Under the pieces are notes generated by a model. The model was not told the DNA's origin. It did no database searches and was given only the letters and a program-made list of their open reading frames with translations. Made by a program: the position numbers and the translations under genes. This document shows, piece after piece, positions 12,063-23,329 of a stretch of DNA of 64,000 bases; the first letter of the stretch is position 1, and each line of letters opens with the position of its first letter. Source of the DNA: Melieria omissa (Eukaryota > Arthropoda > Insecta > Diptera > Ulidiidae); assembly GCA_963971225.1 (NCBI GenBank), contig OZ020269.1, positions 22,318,921-22,382,920 on the forward strand, in the 5' to 3' direction.

Positions 12063-13676
12063 CAGTGTTGGTTACGCTGGCCGATGTGGTTCCGTGTAGG
12101 AAACTTGCTATATACTAAAAATGATTGTGTGACAAAGCTGCTTTCAGTTGGGACATGTTGTGACAAGTTTATTTAAGTAGTCAGTTTTTGTCACATAGAT
12201 CTAAATTGTCAGATAGTAATTGTGACAACGAGGGGTTAACCATTTTTCACTCTTTTTATTTGGGACATGTCAAATATTGATCACACAGTTTTTTTTTCCA
12301 AATTGTGACACATTATTGTCAGCAACATACTTTGTCATATACTAAATGGAATTGATAATGAAATCTTCTTCACTGTGTACACTTTATATATTCTTTATTG
12401 TACGAAGTGAACAACTTGTCACAAAATTTTTGAACTGTGAGTAAGCTTGCAAACATTTAAATATGCACTGAAAAGTTTAGAAAATCTTAATCTCTTGAAA
12501 ATTTTGTTTAAAAACAAACGGATAAAATCTGCATAAAATTAAGAAAATTTATATTTTCAAGTTTGCGATTGTGCCGCAATTTTGATATCAAAGTTTTGAA
12601 GTTTTTATAAATTGTGTTAAAAAAATTAAAAAAAATTAATACCCAATTTTTATATTCAAATTGACTATTGTCCTACGATTTTGATGTCTTAAATTTCTCT
12701 TTCAAAATTTGTCCCAGAAAGAAATCATACTCATTCACAATTTATCACAGAAATAAAAAAATTTAGAAAATGTGTATTATAAAATTTGGGATTATCCTGT
12801 GGTTTTGATGTCAGAATTCTAAATTTTTTCTAAAAACTTTTGTCACAAAAATTAGAGGCAAATAATAATAAAATTCGGAATATTTTTATATTCAAATCGC
12901 GATTGTGTTCTAATTTTGATGTAAAAACTTTTAATTTTCTCTTTCAAATTTTGTCAAAAAAATTGAAAATAGTGATAACAAAATTTATAAAACTTGTATC
13001 ATGTAATTTGCAATTATCCTGTGATTTTGACGTTAGAATTCTTAATTGTTTCCTAAAAATTTTGTCACAAAAACTGAGAAAATAACTAAAGCAAACTTTA
13101 ATAAATATGTATTTTCAAATGTCCTCCGATTTTCATGTCGAAATGTTAAATTTTTTGTAAATTTTGTCTCAACAATTTTGTCACACAATTTTGTCACATC
13201 ACAAAATTAATTTTTTTATTTATTTATTTTTTATTTGTGCGATTATTCTTTGACTTTGATGAAAGTATTTTAAATCTTTTGTTGCAAAATTAAACAAAAC
13301 CCTGAAAAAATTTGTCACATTTAGTCACAAAAAATGGAAAGACTCATTACAAAGTTAAGAAAATTCGTATTTCTATAATTAAAATTTTAATCAGATAATT
13401 AAATTAGGTGTCACTTTTCACTACCATGGTTCCAGTGGGACACACAAGCGGGGTTTGTGGATTAACTCCCCAATAACTCTCCAATTTATATTACAAAAAC
13501 TTTGGGTTTCTAATGGTATTTGCCTCAAAAGTTCTGTACGAACCTCTCTATTCAAAGAGCTTTAAGGTTTTTAAATTTCCACAATTATTTTGTTTATTTT
13601 TGCGAAAAATTCAAGTTATTGATTTTTTGTGACAACAATTGTGACATTGGCTACTGTGACAACATTGCCAGCACTG
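12063..13676. repeat. Degenerate ~115-bp tandem array with TGTGACAA-rich margins
   Basis: From about 12540 to 13260 a unit of roughly 103-123 bp repeats. Each contains a TTTTGATGTC-like phrase (near 12578, 12681, 12804, 12917, 13025, 13131, 13254) followed by TTCTAAATTTT and TTTTGTCACAAAAA. Both margins are rich in TGTGACAA or its complement. The outermost bases, CAGTGTTGG and (inverted) CAGTGCTGG, resemble hAT ends. The 8-bp flanks do not match, so transposon status is unproven. Confidence 0.5.
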
Positions 13677-14285
13677 TGGGTGTCGTGTGAAAAACGGTGT
13701 TTTCGTTTTTAACTGAAATTTGCTGGCATTTTTTGCCGCTCCCCATTTGCACTTTGCGTCTTGTCAGTTTTTTTCCTCGGCACATTCAGTCAAAGTGAAA
13801 AGAACGGATTTTGTTTGCAAATCGGTTCATGAAAATTGAATTTGTATTAAAAAGACGAACGGTTGCCTGGCTAACAGCAGCACCAATAACAGCGGCAATG
13901 ACAGCCAGCTGTCTGCCGAACCACATTGGCGGCAATGAAGGAGGAAAGAGCGAAAATTGAAAAGCGGTCGCATGCAGATAAAATATTGATGAACGCAAGA
14001 AATGAACACAATAAATAAGCTGCTGCATTGCGAATGGGGTTGGGACAGGCTGAAAAACTGTGAAAAAGATATGCAACCATAAAGAAGAAGAATAAATTAT
14101 TGATTTGAGTTTTCTTAGAAACTAAAGAGACAAAAAAAATGAGATTTGAAGGTGATTTCTAATACGTTTAAATAGTTTTAGAAAATGTAAGATAGTTTAA
14201 TATTTCTTAGAACAAAACAGAGAGAGTGAAACTTTCAATTACAGTGGTTTTAAAAGTTTTTAAATTAATTATTAAATCAAATTAG
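13677..14285. other. Unique sequence
   Basis: No gene recognised. Short - strand frames at 13786-14080 overlap in three phases and have no domain. Confidence 0.4.
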
Positions 14286-14800
14286 GTTATTTTATTTTAA
14301 TATATTTAATTTTATTTTATTGTATTTTATTGTATTTTATTTTATTTTATTTTATTTTATTTGATTTTATTTTATTTTATTTTATTTTATTTTATTTTAT
14401 TTTATTTTATTTTATTTCATTTTATTTCATTTTATTTTATTTTATTTTATTTTATTTTATTTTATTTTATTTTATTTTATTTTATTTTATTTTATTTTAT
14501 TTTATTTTATTTATTTTATTTTATTTTATTTTATTTTATTTTATTTTATTTTATTTTATTTTATGTTATTTTATTTTATTTTATTTTATTTTATTTTATT
14601 TTATTTTATTTTATTTTATTTTATTTTATTTTATTTTATTTTATTTTATTTTATTTTATTTTATTTTATTTTATTTATTTTATTTTATTTTATTTTATTT
14701 TATTTTATTTTATTTTATTTTATGTTATTTTATTTTATTTTATTTTATTTTATTTTATTTTATTTTATTTTATTTTATTTTATTTTATTTTATTTTATTT
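14286..14800. repeat. (TTTTA)n microsatellite, ~515 bp
   Basis: Almost pure TTTTA pentanucleotide, with TTGTA, TTTGA and TTTCA variants in the first ~140 bp. A four-base unit near 14510 and a TTATG variant near 14565 recur about 160 bp later (near 14674 and 14724), so a ~160-bp block has been duplicated inside the array. The array directly abuts the 3' end of the truncated retrotransposon at 14801 and resumes on its other side at 15458. Long ILFYF-type frames here are artefacts. Confidence 0.97.
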
Positions 14801-15457
14801 CCACGATTTATTGAACTCCTTAAGGGTTAAATATTACATATCGGTTGTATAACAACAAGATACATAAAACTATTGCAGGTACATGGTATTTTCTTAAGCA
14901 TCTATACAATTTAACTTTCAATACTTAAAAACGAACGAACAATTGACGTTGTTGACAATATTACTGATTTTTGTATAGTCAAAAATTTATCCGCTAATTG
15001 AAGCCTCTCCAGTGTCGTCATTAATGTTTTGGGCACTACCCCTGTCGATGAAATGATGATTGGTACAATCACTACCTTGTCGAGTTGCCACATCTGTTTC
15101 AGTTCTTGGGCCAGTTGCTGATATTTCCTGCTTTTTTCCGCGATACAGTCCTGTAGGTTGTGTGTGTTGGGAACTCCGATGTCAATTAGATGTGCGTTAT
15201 TTGTCAATTTTTCGAGCAGGATAACATCTGGTCTGTTGTGCGGAATGCTCCTATCCGTCAATACTGTGCGATCCCAGTAAATCTTGAACTCGTCATTTTC
15301 TAGCACTGCACTGGGCGTATACTTATAATATGGTAATTCTTCTGTTAGCAGCTTGGTCCGTATTGCAAGGCTTTGGTGCACAATTTTTGCAACGTTGTTA
15401 TGACGCGTCAAGTATTCAGTGGCCGCTAACATTACACATGCTCCAGTGATATGTTGT
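14801..15457 (-). mobile_element. 5'-truncated copy of the microsatellite-inserted R4/Dong-type retrotransposon
   Basis: This 657-bp segment is the reverse complement of 48471-49126. The 173 C-terminal codons translate identically. In the 3' UTR I see only one substitution (TATATATGC versus TATAGATGC). The copy starts within the CCHC knuckle region, a 5' truncation typical of target-primed reverse transcription. It is flanked on both sides by TTTTA repeats (515 bp on its 3' side, about 76 bp on its 5' side). Its sense strand is therefore the A-rich strand, as in the full copy. Confidence 0.95.
14911..15432 (-). pseudogene. C-terminal fragment of the retrotransposon protein (restriction-like endonuclease domain)
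   Basis: The frame encodes the last 173 residues of the element protein, identical to the full copy's C-terminus. It includes the endonuclease core: RPD, then LIDIG 16 residues further on, then the EKSRKY lysines. The reverse transcriptase, and with it any autonomous function, is missing. The methionine at the start is simply an internal residue of the parent protein, not a true start. There is no independent promoter, and it is best read as a recent dead-on-arrival copy. The uninterrupted frame reflects youth rather than selection. Confidence 0.9.
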
Positions 15458-15533
15458 TTTATTTTATTTTATTTTATTTTATTTTATTTTATTTTATTTT
15501 ATTTTATTTTATTTTATTTTATTTTATTTTATG
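15458..15533. repeat. (TTTTA)n microsatellite, second arm
   Basis: About 76 bp of pure TTTTA on the 5' side of the truncated retrotransposon. With 14286-14800 it formed one array before insertion. It ends in TTATGTTACTTTATA. Confidence 0.95.
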
Positions 15534-17150
15534 TTACTTTATATATTTTAAACGATTTCAAAGTAATTGTATTGTATGTTTTCGAGTTATTATTATTTTT
15601 ATTATTTATTATTATTATTATTTTTTATATTACATTTGAGATATTTTATTTGGCTACCTTCAATTTTATGTACTACTTCACTGGTTGTTTTCAATGAGTT
15701 TTTTATTGCTCTTAAAAAACGTTCGCCTTAGAAATACTTGACAATCAAATAAAATTTTCCCTCATGAGACAAATGAGAAAAAAATCGCCCAAATTGGATT
15801 TACGCCCAAACCTTTCACCTTGCAATTACATGTATTTTTATATTCATTATTTGTATAGCTTGAAGAAATTTGTTCAATTTTGTAGGCTTTCAATTGAGCC
15901 GAAAAAATGTAAAAAATGTAAATGCCAATGTCTCACTTTGTGTGTGTTCACATTCGCTGCAGTATGCGGCTTTTTAATAAAATTTACCCAAACCCAGCAA
16001 ACGCCAGCCACGCTCTGACCTTCGAGAAAGACACAACCTGCTTTCTGCCTCCCTTTTCTCTGCCCATATTTACTCTCTTTAGCAGCCTTTTAAATGTTGG
16101 TAGCGGTTTGTGTTTTTTCGCTGGTTGGCTCGAGTGTTGAATAAAAAATTCGCTGGCTCAATTCATTGGTTGCAAATTATGCTACGGCAAACTGTTGGCG
16201 CAAGCTTATTGCTGCCGACATGTGTGCCAATATGCGTCGACTGTACAATGTGCGACGTGCATTACCCACACACGCGTGATTTTACGCGCAACACCTGAAA
16301 GTCAACGTGCACACTGGCTGGCGGTTCGAATTTTATTTGCCAACGCCGCACAACCAATGCATACCAATTGCCCGCACACCACAATACGCACAACAAATAC
16401 TTGCAAGTGTGCTCGCGTGTTTAACTCACACACACACACTCAAACATACACAAAGCGCACAGCTGGGGCCAGAAGTTGGCCCAAGTTAAATGCGCCAAGC
16501 AATGCAATGCGGCCGAAAATACAAATGACGCAAGCGGTTCTATCGAAATCTTCACAATGGAGCAAATTTGCGAAAACTAGTTGAAAAATTCAAGTAATAC
16601 CGACTGAATGTTGTTGATTGTTTTTGATAATTTTTAACTAACTTCGATAACTTCGATTGTTTGATGTTTCTATACTTATTTAACATAAAAAAATTATTAA
16701 TTACTTACAAATAAAAAAAAATATATTAATTTAATATAAAAAATTAATTAATTAATCGAAATTGAAACTAAACCTCCGCCTTACTTAAAATATTTCTATA
16801 TGTTTTTACGAGTTTACCAGGCTACCTCAGTCGCTTTCGCCGCTATTTTGAATAAATATCAGAAAAACAAAATCCTCTGGCAAGAAAACTAAATTTTTCC
16901 ATAGTCGCAAAATAAATCGTTTTAAGTAGTTGGGCCTTTTCTCGGCCGCTGGAGTAGTGTTGCCCCTTAATTGACGCTAATTCCGAATGGAATGAAATTG
17001 ACGGCGATGAGAATTATTTGCTACATTAAATAGACATCGATTCTGATATGAAAGTAGAGCAGGTAAAAGTAATGATGATTAATGATTTTCCATACAATTT
17101 TTTCCAGTTTTCTATCTTGAAATTTTAAGAGAGACTGCCACATAAAACTA
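15534..17150. other. Unique AT-rich non-coding sequence
   Basis: No gene recognised. ATT-rich low-complexity sequence occurs at 15585-15640 and AT-only sequence at 16680-16760. Frames at 15764-16584 have no domains; the 129-codon frame overlaps CA simple repeats. Confidence 0.45.
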
Positions 17151-17154
17151 GGAT

Positions 17155-17370
17155 TTTTCAATGGAATTGGCTCATCAATTTTAAATGTAGTAGTTGAATG
17201 AAGTCGTATCTTGGAAACCACTGGACCAATTTGAATGATTTATTCAACGATCGACACTATTATTGATTGCAAAAAATACAAAAGTATTTAAAGTTTAAAA
17301 ATTCACCACCAGAGGGCGCCTCCCATACAAACAAAGTTGTGGTGTTGTCAACTTTTGGATTTCTACAAAG
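17155..17370. repeat. Dispersed repeat family P, copy 1
   Basis: Matches 45170-45380 in the same orientation over about 210 bp. Shared landmarks are ATGGAATTGGCTC, GTTGAATGAAGTCGTAT, CGACACTATT or its variant, ATTCACCACCAGAG and CATACAAACAAAGTTGTG-like sequence. No coding capacity and no terminal repeats seen, so class is unknown. The two copies differ by many substitutions, indicating old insertions. Confidence 0.75.
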
Positions 17371-18234
17371 CAAAAATTAAAACGTATCGTGGAAAAAATC
17401 GATTAAAATGCCCATTTCAAATTTGATTGCAATCATAACTGAACAATACAAAGAAAATATTTTATGACTGCATTGGGAGCAATAAGATCAAAAATCATGC
17501 ACTAAATCATGGCTAAAGCACACTTACTCAGAAAAAGTTTTGACTCTCTTATAAAGCAACACGAATGATTGATAAAACACAAAGACATAATGAAAATATT
17601 CAAATTTAAACATGAACAAAAATTTACTAAAGAACACTAATTTAATATTTGTTCAGTGAGTCGAAATCACAACTAGATTGAATCAGTACTCGAACCAATA
17701 TTAAACAATAAATATTTGAAAAGTCACCCGGTTGGCCGAAAGTAAAGCAAAAGTTAACCCGCCTAAATGTATGCTACACAATAAGTTAAAGCCAAACAGC
17801 GTTGGATTAACATTCAATGCGAATTTTTTAAGTATACTTGTAGGATACACGTAAAATTCTCATATCATTAATAAATTTCCCAGTAATAACAATTCTCAAG
17901 TCAACAACAAACTTTCCCATGGCAACAAATTTGATTTTTGCAAACTTTGTCTGTGCATTACGCATTTTCCAAGCAACAAATAACTTAATGCAAAGTTTAC
18001 TGTCTTAACAGAATGCAATAGTACAACAGCCACAAGCGATGTGGCAGTGACATCAGCCACACTTAAAAGTTGTGAATACAATGAATAGTAAAAGTTCTGA
18101 AGTTTGATTATGATTTGTAAAATATTTTAAGCAACATATGAAATTTGCACGAATTGCAAAGAATTTCATTATACGACGGTTGCCTTTTAAATTTTTTCAA
18201 AAAGGATGAAAATGCATTTTGTTATCATCAAAAA
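17371..18234. other. Unique AT-rich non-coding sequence
   Basis: No gene or repeat recognised. Confidence 0.4.
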
Positions 18235-19290
18235 TGGTTGTATTGCTTTTCATTCTCCTTGAAGATTTATACACTTTTGAATGTACTCAAACCAATTGTC
18301 GAAGCACTTGTTCCACTCCGATTGAGACACTTCCAAAACATGGTTTTTGAATGCTTCAGCAGCATCTTCTGGCGATAAAAATCGTTGACCAGGCAATTTT
18401 CATTGCGTCATTGGGTGCTAAGGCAGAGCTGTATGGCGGATGACCCTTTAAATCGATGCTTTGGTCGATCGGTTGTTTGAGCTGATGTGTGAGAACGCGC
18501 TTTGTTCTGGTGAAGAATGAATCGGCATCGGCGGTTGTTTTCCCGTATTTCATTGAACATTTCTGTACAACAAATTGTTGTGTACCTTTCAGAATTGACC
18601 CTTCTACGTTACTCTAATGGGACAGTAGCCACATGCCCAGTTTTTCCGAAGAAACAGGCGACCAATTTGGTTCGATGTGCTGCGTGCCCGAACAACTTTT
18701 ATTGGGTTTGGCTCGTCTTGGAAGACCCACACGGTCGATTGCTATGTTTCGCACTCATACGCATATAGCCTTGATTCGTCACCTGTCACGATCTTATAAA
18801 CGTCTTTCGCAGTACCGCGATCCATCATTTCTTGGCACCAACTGACACGAGCCAAATTGTGCGGGATCCAACGAGAACAAAACTTTCTGTTCATGCAATA
18901 TCGAATGCACGGCCGTGGAACTAATGCCCAAGGATCCCTCTATCTCTCGGTATGTGACATGATGATCTTTCATTATCAGTTCACGCCCAGCATCGATGGT
19001 TTCTGGGTACAATGACCTATTTTGGATGACCTTCACGAAATTCGTCCTGGAGCGAACGGCGACCATGCTTGAATTCGTTATAGCAGTTATAAATTGTCTT
19101 GAGGGTTGGTGCTTCATCACCAAATGCCGAATGAAGGCGATCATCGAAGCACTGTTGTTGAGATTATTCACTTTGGAAATTGTAAAAACTTATTGCTCGA
19201 ATGTGTTCACGAGTTAAATCAATTTTTTGACCGAGATGAATTTTCAAGTCAATGTTAACAACACAAAAAGCGCTTGAACATCAAAATGTT
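18235..19290 (-). pseudogene. mariner transposase pseudogene (lineage 2)
   Basis: Read on the - strand and allowing frameshifts, the order of a mariner transposase is visible. Near the N-terminus are KIHLGQKIDLTREHIR (about 19245) and a phrase around YNEFKHGRRSLQDEF. Then come PETIDAGRELIM and HVTYREIEGSLGISS, the helix-turn-helix region. Then GDES (first catalytic site), VWVFQDEPNP, and a QNKARSHT site where the usual aspartate-asparagine pair is altered. A YSSALAPND site (third aspartate region) and a C-terminal KCFDNWFEYIQKCINLQGE follow. Several stops and frameshifts break it. I did not find its TIRs. It is distinct from the mariners at 6.1 and 36.1 kb. Confidence 0.85.
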
Positions 19291-19329
19291 CTAAGCACGT
19301 TTATGGTAAAAAATGCCAAACTTTTCAAT

Positions 19330-20347
19330 CGGCCTTATGCTGAATATCGTCATCGTCTGAAAAAATGACGATACGGCAACTTTCGTATGCTGCTCATCGT
19401 CGTATCGTCAGCTGACGACGGAGTGCTATGCTCGTCATCGTTATCGCCTTCGCCTTTCGTCTATCGACGAATATTTCCATCGTCGGAAATTTCGCTGACG
19501 AAACTAAAACGATACTGAAATAAAATTGGGATCTCCCGTTTCCCAATGGCTTCCCTTTTCCAGGGAAGGGAGCGTAGTGTTGTGGTAACATAGGTAACAA
19601 GGTTGGCTGTGGTATTTTCTGCAGTCAGCGAAGCGAAGCCCCAGCTTTTCCTTCCACCTGATCATTGCAGTGTCTTCCAGGCAGAAGTAATGGCCATTTA
19701 CCAGGTTTCTATATGACTTATCTGCGAAAACGCGTACAAAGCGGATGTCCACATATACTCGGACAGTGAGGCAGCCATCAAGCCGCTCGCGGAGGCGACC
19801 ACCTCATCTAGGCTCGTCTTGGACTTCCAAAAATTCTTAATAACCCTAGCTAAAGGCTCCAACGTCTCATTATTTTGGGTGCCAGGGCACAAGGTATCGT
19901 AGGCCACTGCGAGGTGGGCGAACTCTCCGGAGCAGAACGCTGCTTACCGAGGCCGCATCCTTCCTCCCAGTGGGGGCTCCACTTGCATTGGTCAAAGAAA
20001 AATAAATTACTTGGTTTCAGGCAACGCAAATAAGTCCACTGTTTGCATTAACAGCCTCCGCTGCACCGTCAAAGATTTATTTTCTTCCTCGTCGCTTGAA
20101 AAAAAAACAGCTCGTAATCGATTTATTTTTCAAATAAACACACAAATCATTTGAAGTAACAGAATTTCCCACGTGAAATACCCAAAACAAAAAATTTCCC
20201 ACTCATAGAGTTGCCGTGTTTATTCAGTGCACAACGTTTCGTCTACGTTGCTTGTACAGCATACCGAAGTGTCGACGAAACGATAGATTTGACGATACAC
20301 ATAGACGATCGTCAACGATGAGTGAGACGACATTCAGCATAAGGCCG
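19330..20347. mobile_element. 1.0-kb TIR element with CGTC/GACG-rich subterminal regions
   Basis: Ends are CGGCCTTATGCTGAAT-(A/G)TCGTC in inverted orientation (19330-19351 and 20326-20347), 21 of 22 bases matching. The adjacent ~190 bp on the left and ~130 bp on the right are crowded with TCGTC, GACGAT and CGTATCGTC motifs, like elements with repetitive subterminal transposase-binding sites. The interior holds a fragment of a LINE RNase H domain. No transposase is visible. Flanks show no clear target duplication, so the superfamily is open. Confidence 0.7.
19560..20040 (+). pseudogene. LINE RNase H domain fragment inside the TIR element
   Basis: Conceptual translation with frameshifts gives CSVFQAEVMAIYQ (about 19669), ADVHIYSDSEAAIK (about 19743) and SNVSLFWVPGHK (about 19858). 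This is the order of the RNase H domain in I/jockey-type LINEs: FQAE with the second acidic residue, YSDS with the third, and WVPGH near the end. Reverse transcriptase is absent. It lies between the TIRs of the 19330-20347 element, either captured or nested. Stops between motifs show it is inactive. Confidence 0.75.
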
Positions 20348-22635
20348 AATGGCAATCTCAGATTTTTCGAAAACTTACTAGACCATCCCTATTGGAAAAA
20401 TATAGAAAAGGCAGCCTACGTATGAAATATATATAAAAGTAAAATTAAAAATTTGTTTGTTTTCTTTTCTTTCTTTACTAAAACTCTGTTTTTTAAGTGT
20501 TGTTGTGTTGTGACAGCTATCATATCGTTGTGGCTTAAATATAAAAATTTTTAGGCATATTTAAAAAAACCAATATTTCTTCAGTCAAATTAAAAAATTT
20601 ATATTTTTTTACTGCGACAATTAAGAATTAAATAATTTTTCATTTACTTCAGCTAAAATAATTAAAAAAAAAATTTGAGTTAAATCAAAAAGTCAAACTA
20701 AAATTGTTATTTTATTTTTTCGTGCTTCTTCTTTCTTTACTATGTTCAAATATAATATTCAAAAACGTGCAACTATAATAATTACTTAAACATAAAAATG
20801 TTTACGCATAACGAAAATTTGAATATTTCTTCATTTACTTTAGCCAAAATAAGAAGTAAAGAAGTAACTAAATTGAAAGAAAACATCAAATTAAAAGTTA
20901 AGTTAATTTTTCTGCTTCTTCTTCCTTTGCTATGTCAAGATATACCATTAAAAAAACGTGTATTCTTCTCTTCTTTAAACTTAAATATTCAGTTTATTAA
21001 ACACACAAAGTAGCCTGTTGCCATATGACAAAAAAAGTAGCGAAAGGGTCAAGTAAATTAAATCAATTACATTAATCTTCGCTACAGCCACAGCTATACA
21101 TTGATCCCATTCTCATAAAAATTCCATGCATTTCAAGTTTTGACAGGTCCTACCACAGTCTCAGCCACAGCTACGACATTCTGTTCGGACAGTTAATCGT
21201 AATATTTGATGAAAGGAATTTTTGCCAAAACGAAAGCAGACTTTCAACGCTGCGTTGGCCGTTGATAAACTTGAACTAAAACTATTAAAGTCGCCTCACC
21301 CCACCGCACTCCCCGCCGCCTACCTCACCGTGACAGAGCGCGCGACCTCTAATTGGCAGTCAGCGCACAAGGAAACCCATAAACAACAACAAAAATAAGG
21401 GTAGCAACTAAAGAAAAAGTCCAAAGTGTAAAAAGTATAAACGCACAAAAACGCAACGATGAAAGAATGCGAGAAGCAAACAAAAGCGAAATACAAGAAA
21501 TGTAAGTAAACAAAAGTTTTGTGCGATATTTTTGCTCGTGTTGTATATTTTTATATTAATTTTTTTGGTTGGTTTGTTTGGCTCGTGCGAGCAAAAAATT
21601 TCACGCAGCGCAACACAACGCTGCGTTGGGTATATTGTCACATTTGATTCGAGCTTTGATCATAATCCTTGGCGCAACATTTGGCAGCAGCAGCAGCAGC
21701 AGCCGGAGCGAAAGTGTTCAGAACAGTGACAAATGAAACGTGAGAATTTCAGTTCAAGTTTTTTCCGTGTCGCTTTGTTGTGGCATCGGGTGGTGGTACA
21801 GTCGACACTTATTTATACACGCACACACAGAAAGATGCTGCTTGATGGCAGCAAAAGTGGCAGGAAAAGGAAACAAATTTTTACGTCTGTTTGAGTGCGC
21901 GAAAGGAAGTTGTGCAGCATTAGTGTTGTCGCCATATTGCTGTGTGTGTGTGTCTTCATAATACATATATGTACATATTTATATATATATATATTACATT
22001 CATATGTGTACGTAAGTGTCTGCTTGTACATTCGAGTGGAAGTTGAAGCATCGTGGTGTTGTTGGTTTTGTGCTTCGTTCGCTTTTGCAGTTCGCATGTT
22101 CACTTTTACTTTTACTTTTCTTTACTTTTGCTTGCATTCATTTTATTCGATTTTAGTTTTCTTTAATTTTTTTTTTTTACAAATTAAATCGAATATTCCT
22201 CAAGCGTAAAGCATAGCCATGCGTACACAATGCCAAGACGTGAAATGTGACACCGGAAAAAGGTTTTTATGTGCCGCTCTGTGTGAAGGTGTCTGTGAGT
22301 GTGTGGGTGTCTGTGTGGGTGTCCTTTTAAAATATGTGCGCGGCATTAAGCGGCACGGAAACATGAAAATATATTCAATTGTGTCACATTCCATTGTGTG
22401 TGCAGCCCATTTTGTTGCCATTGTTGTAAAGTTAATGGCGGTCGGAATTATTTAGTTACGACTTACATGATAGTGTTTGTGTGCGACTGCCTTCTTCTGT
22501 CTTTCCCACGCATTTTCGCACTGCCCGTGGTTTATTTTATTTTTATGTGTTTCTGCGAAGGTCGTTTCAAATGTTTGACATGGCTTAGTTTACTTTTTTC
22601 GTTGCACGAAAGTATTTAAATATTCCACAAAGAAG
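20348..22635. other. Non-coding sequence; possible regulatory or 5' UTR region near 21.3-21.5 kb
   Basis: No coding gene recognised. 21290-21370 is locally GC-rich with GCGCGCGACC, then CAACAACAAAAATAAGG-like sequence and a good splice-donor match AAATGTAAGTAAA at about 21499-21511 (see findings). CA/TG microsatellites occur near 21815-21830, 21940-21955 and 22280-22325. AT repeats lie near 21980-21995. Frames here are short and without domains. Confidence 0.35.
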
Positions 22636-22794
22636 TCAAACGGAAATAAAACTTGAGATGCTCTTGAAAAAAATTGGTTTATTTGAGTTTAGTTTGAAGT
22701 GTTTTTTGAAGGGTTCATGGTGTATAAACAAAGCACGAATGTCACTAATGAGTGAAGCAATGAATTGGGAACCTTTTTTTGAACACAAAACAAT

Positions 22795-22950
22795 ATTTAT
22801 AGGTGATGCAAGCTTTTCACAGAAGGCCAAGAAGATCTTGAACAAAGCAAAAGTTACTTACAAATGAATCAAATATCTCCCTTTTTTTAGCACTAAAACA
22901 ATGTTTTAAGGTGCTATAAGCTTTTCACAGAAGGCCGAAAAGATGTTAAT
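22795..22950. repeat. ~106-bp partial tandem duplication
   Basis: The phrase ACACAAAACAATATTTATAG followed by AAGCTTTTCACAGAAGGCC at 22780-22845 recurs as CACTAAAACAATGTTTTA followed by AAGCTTTTCACAGAAGGCC at 22890-22950. The second copy leads directly into the mariner remnant, so the first may be a duplicated part of that element's 5' region. Confidence 0.65.
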
Positions 22951-23300
22951 GACAATGCACCCAACAACCGATAAAAATGTTAAAGCATTAAAGAAAACTG
23001 TTACGAAGAATTGTCGCATCACGATTAGAGAAGCTAGTGAGGATGCTGGAAAAACAGTTGGCGCGTGACATTTCTTTGCATGTTTTGGGCATCAAAAGTG
23101 TGGCAGCAAAGTGTGTAAAGTCTGTGAAATGACGTCAACAAGCTTCCAGATTTTTCTTACTGGTAATGAAATTGGTAACGAAACCTGGGTAGTTATGAGA
23201 TTATAATGTGGAACTCAAAGCCCAATGATTCCAATGGATGTGGCCAGAAGAGCCAAGACCGAACATAAAATTCGGACAAATTTAACATTTTTTTCTCCTG
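22930..23300 (+). pseudogene. mariner transposase remnant (lineage 3)
   Basis: In one frame 22955-23070 reads MHPTTDKNVKALKKTV, then TKNCRITIREASEDAG, the N-terminal helix-turn-helix of a mariner transposase related to the SETMAR/Hsmar-type group. Further on, GNETWVV (about 23178) corresponds to the first catalytic GDE(S/T)WV site. NSKPNDSNGCGQKSQDRT and its neighbouring frame correspond to the region after it. Frameshifts and stops are present, and the C-terminal two catalytic positions are missing. No TIR found. Confidence 0.75.
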
Positions 23301-23329
23301 GTTCACTTCTCTCGAGAACATAGGACCTC

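Noticed and set aside
12063..13676. hAT transposon based on CAGTG(T/C)TGG ends
   Set aside because: Only about 9 terminal bases match, the 8-bp flanks differ and no transposase is visible. Kept as a tandem array instead.
14330..14852. Open frames of 163-166 codons with ILFYF repeats
   Set aside because: They are the TTTTA microsatellite read as protein; a 15-base period is always open in these frames. The same applies near 15419-15697, 45290-45549 and 49076-49279.
18356..18768. Host gene on the + strand opposite the mariner pseudogene
   Set aside because: These frames are antisense to recognisable mariner motifs on the - strand and have no support of their own.
22637..22867. 69-codon frames on both strands
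   Set aside because: Antisense mirror frames over the duplicated leader of a mariner remnant; no domain.
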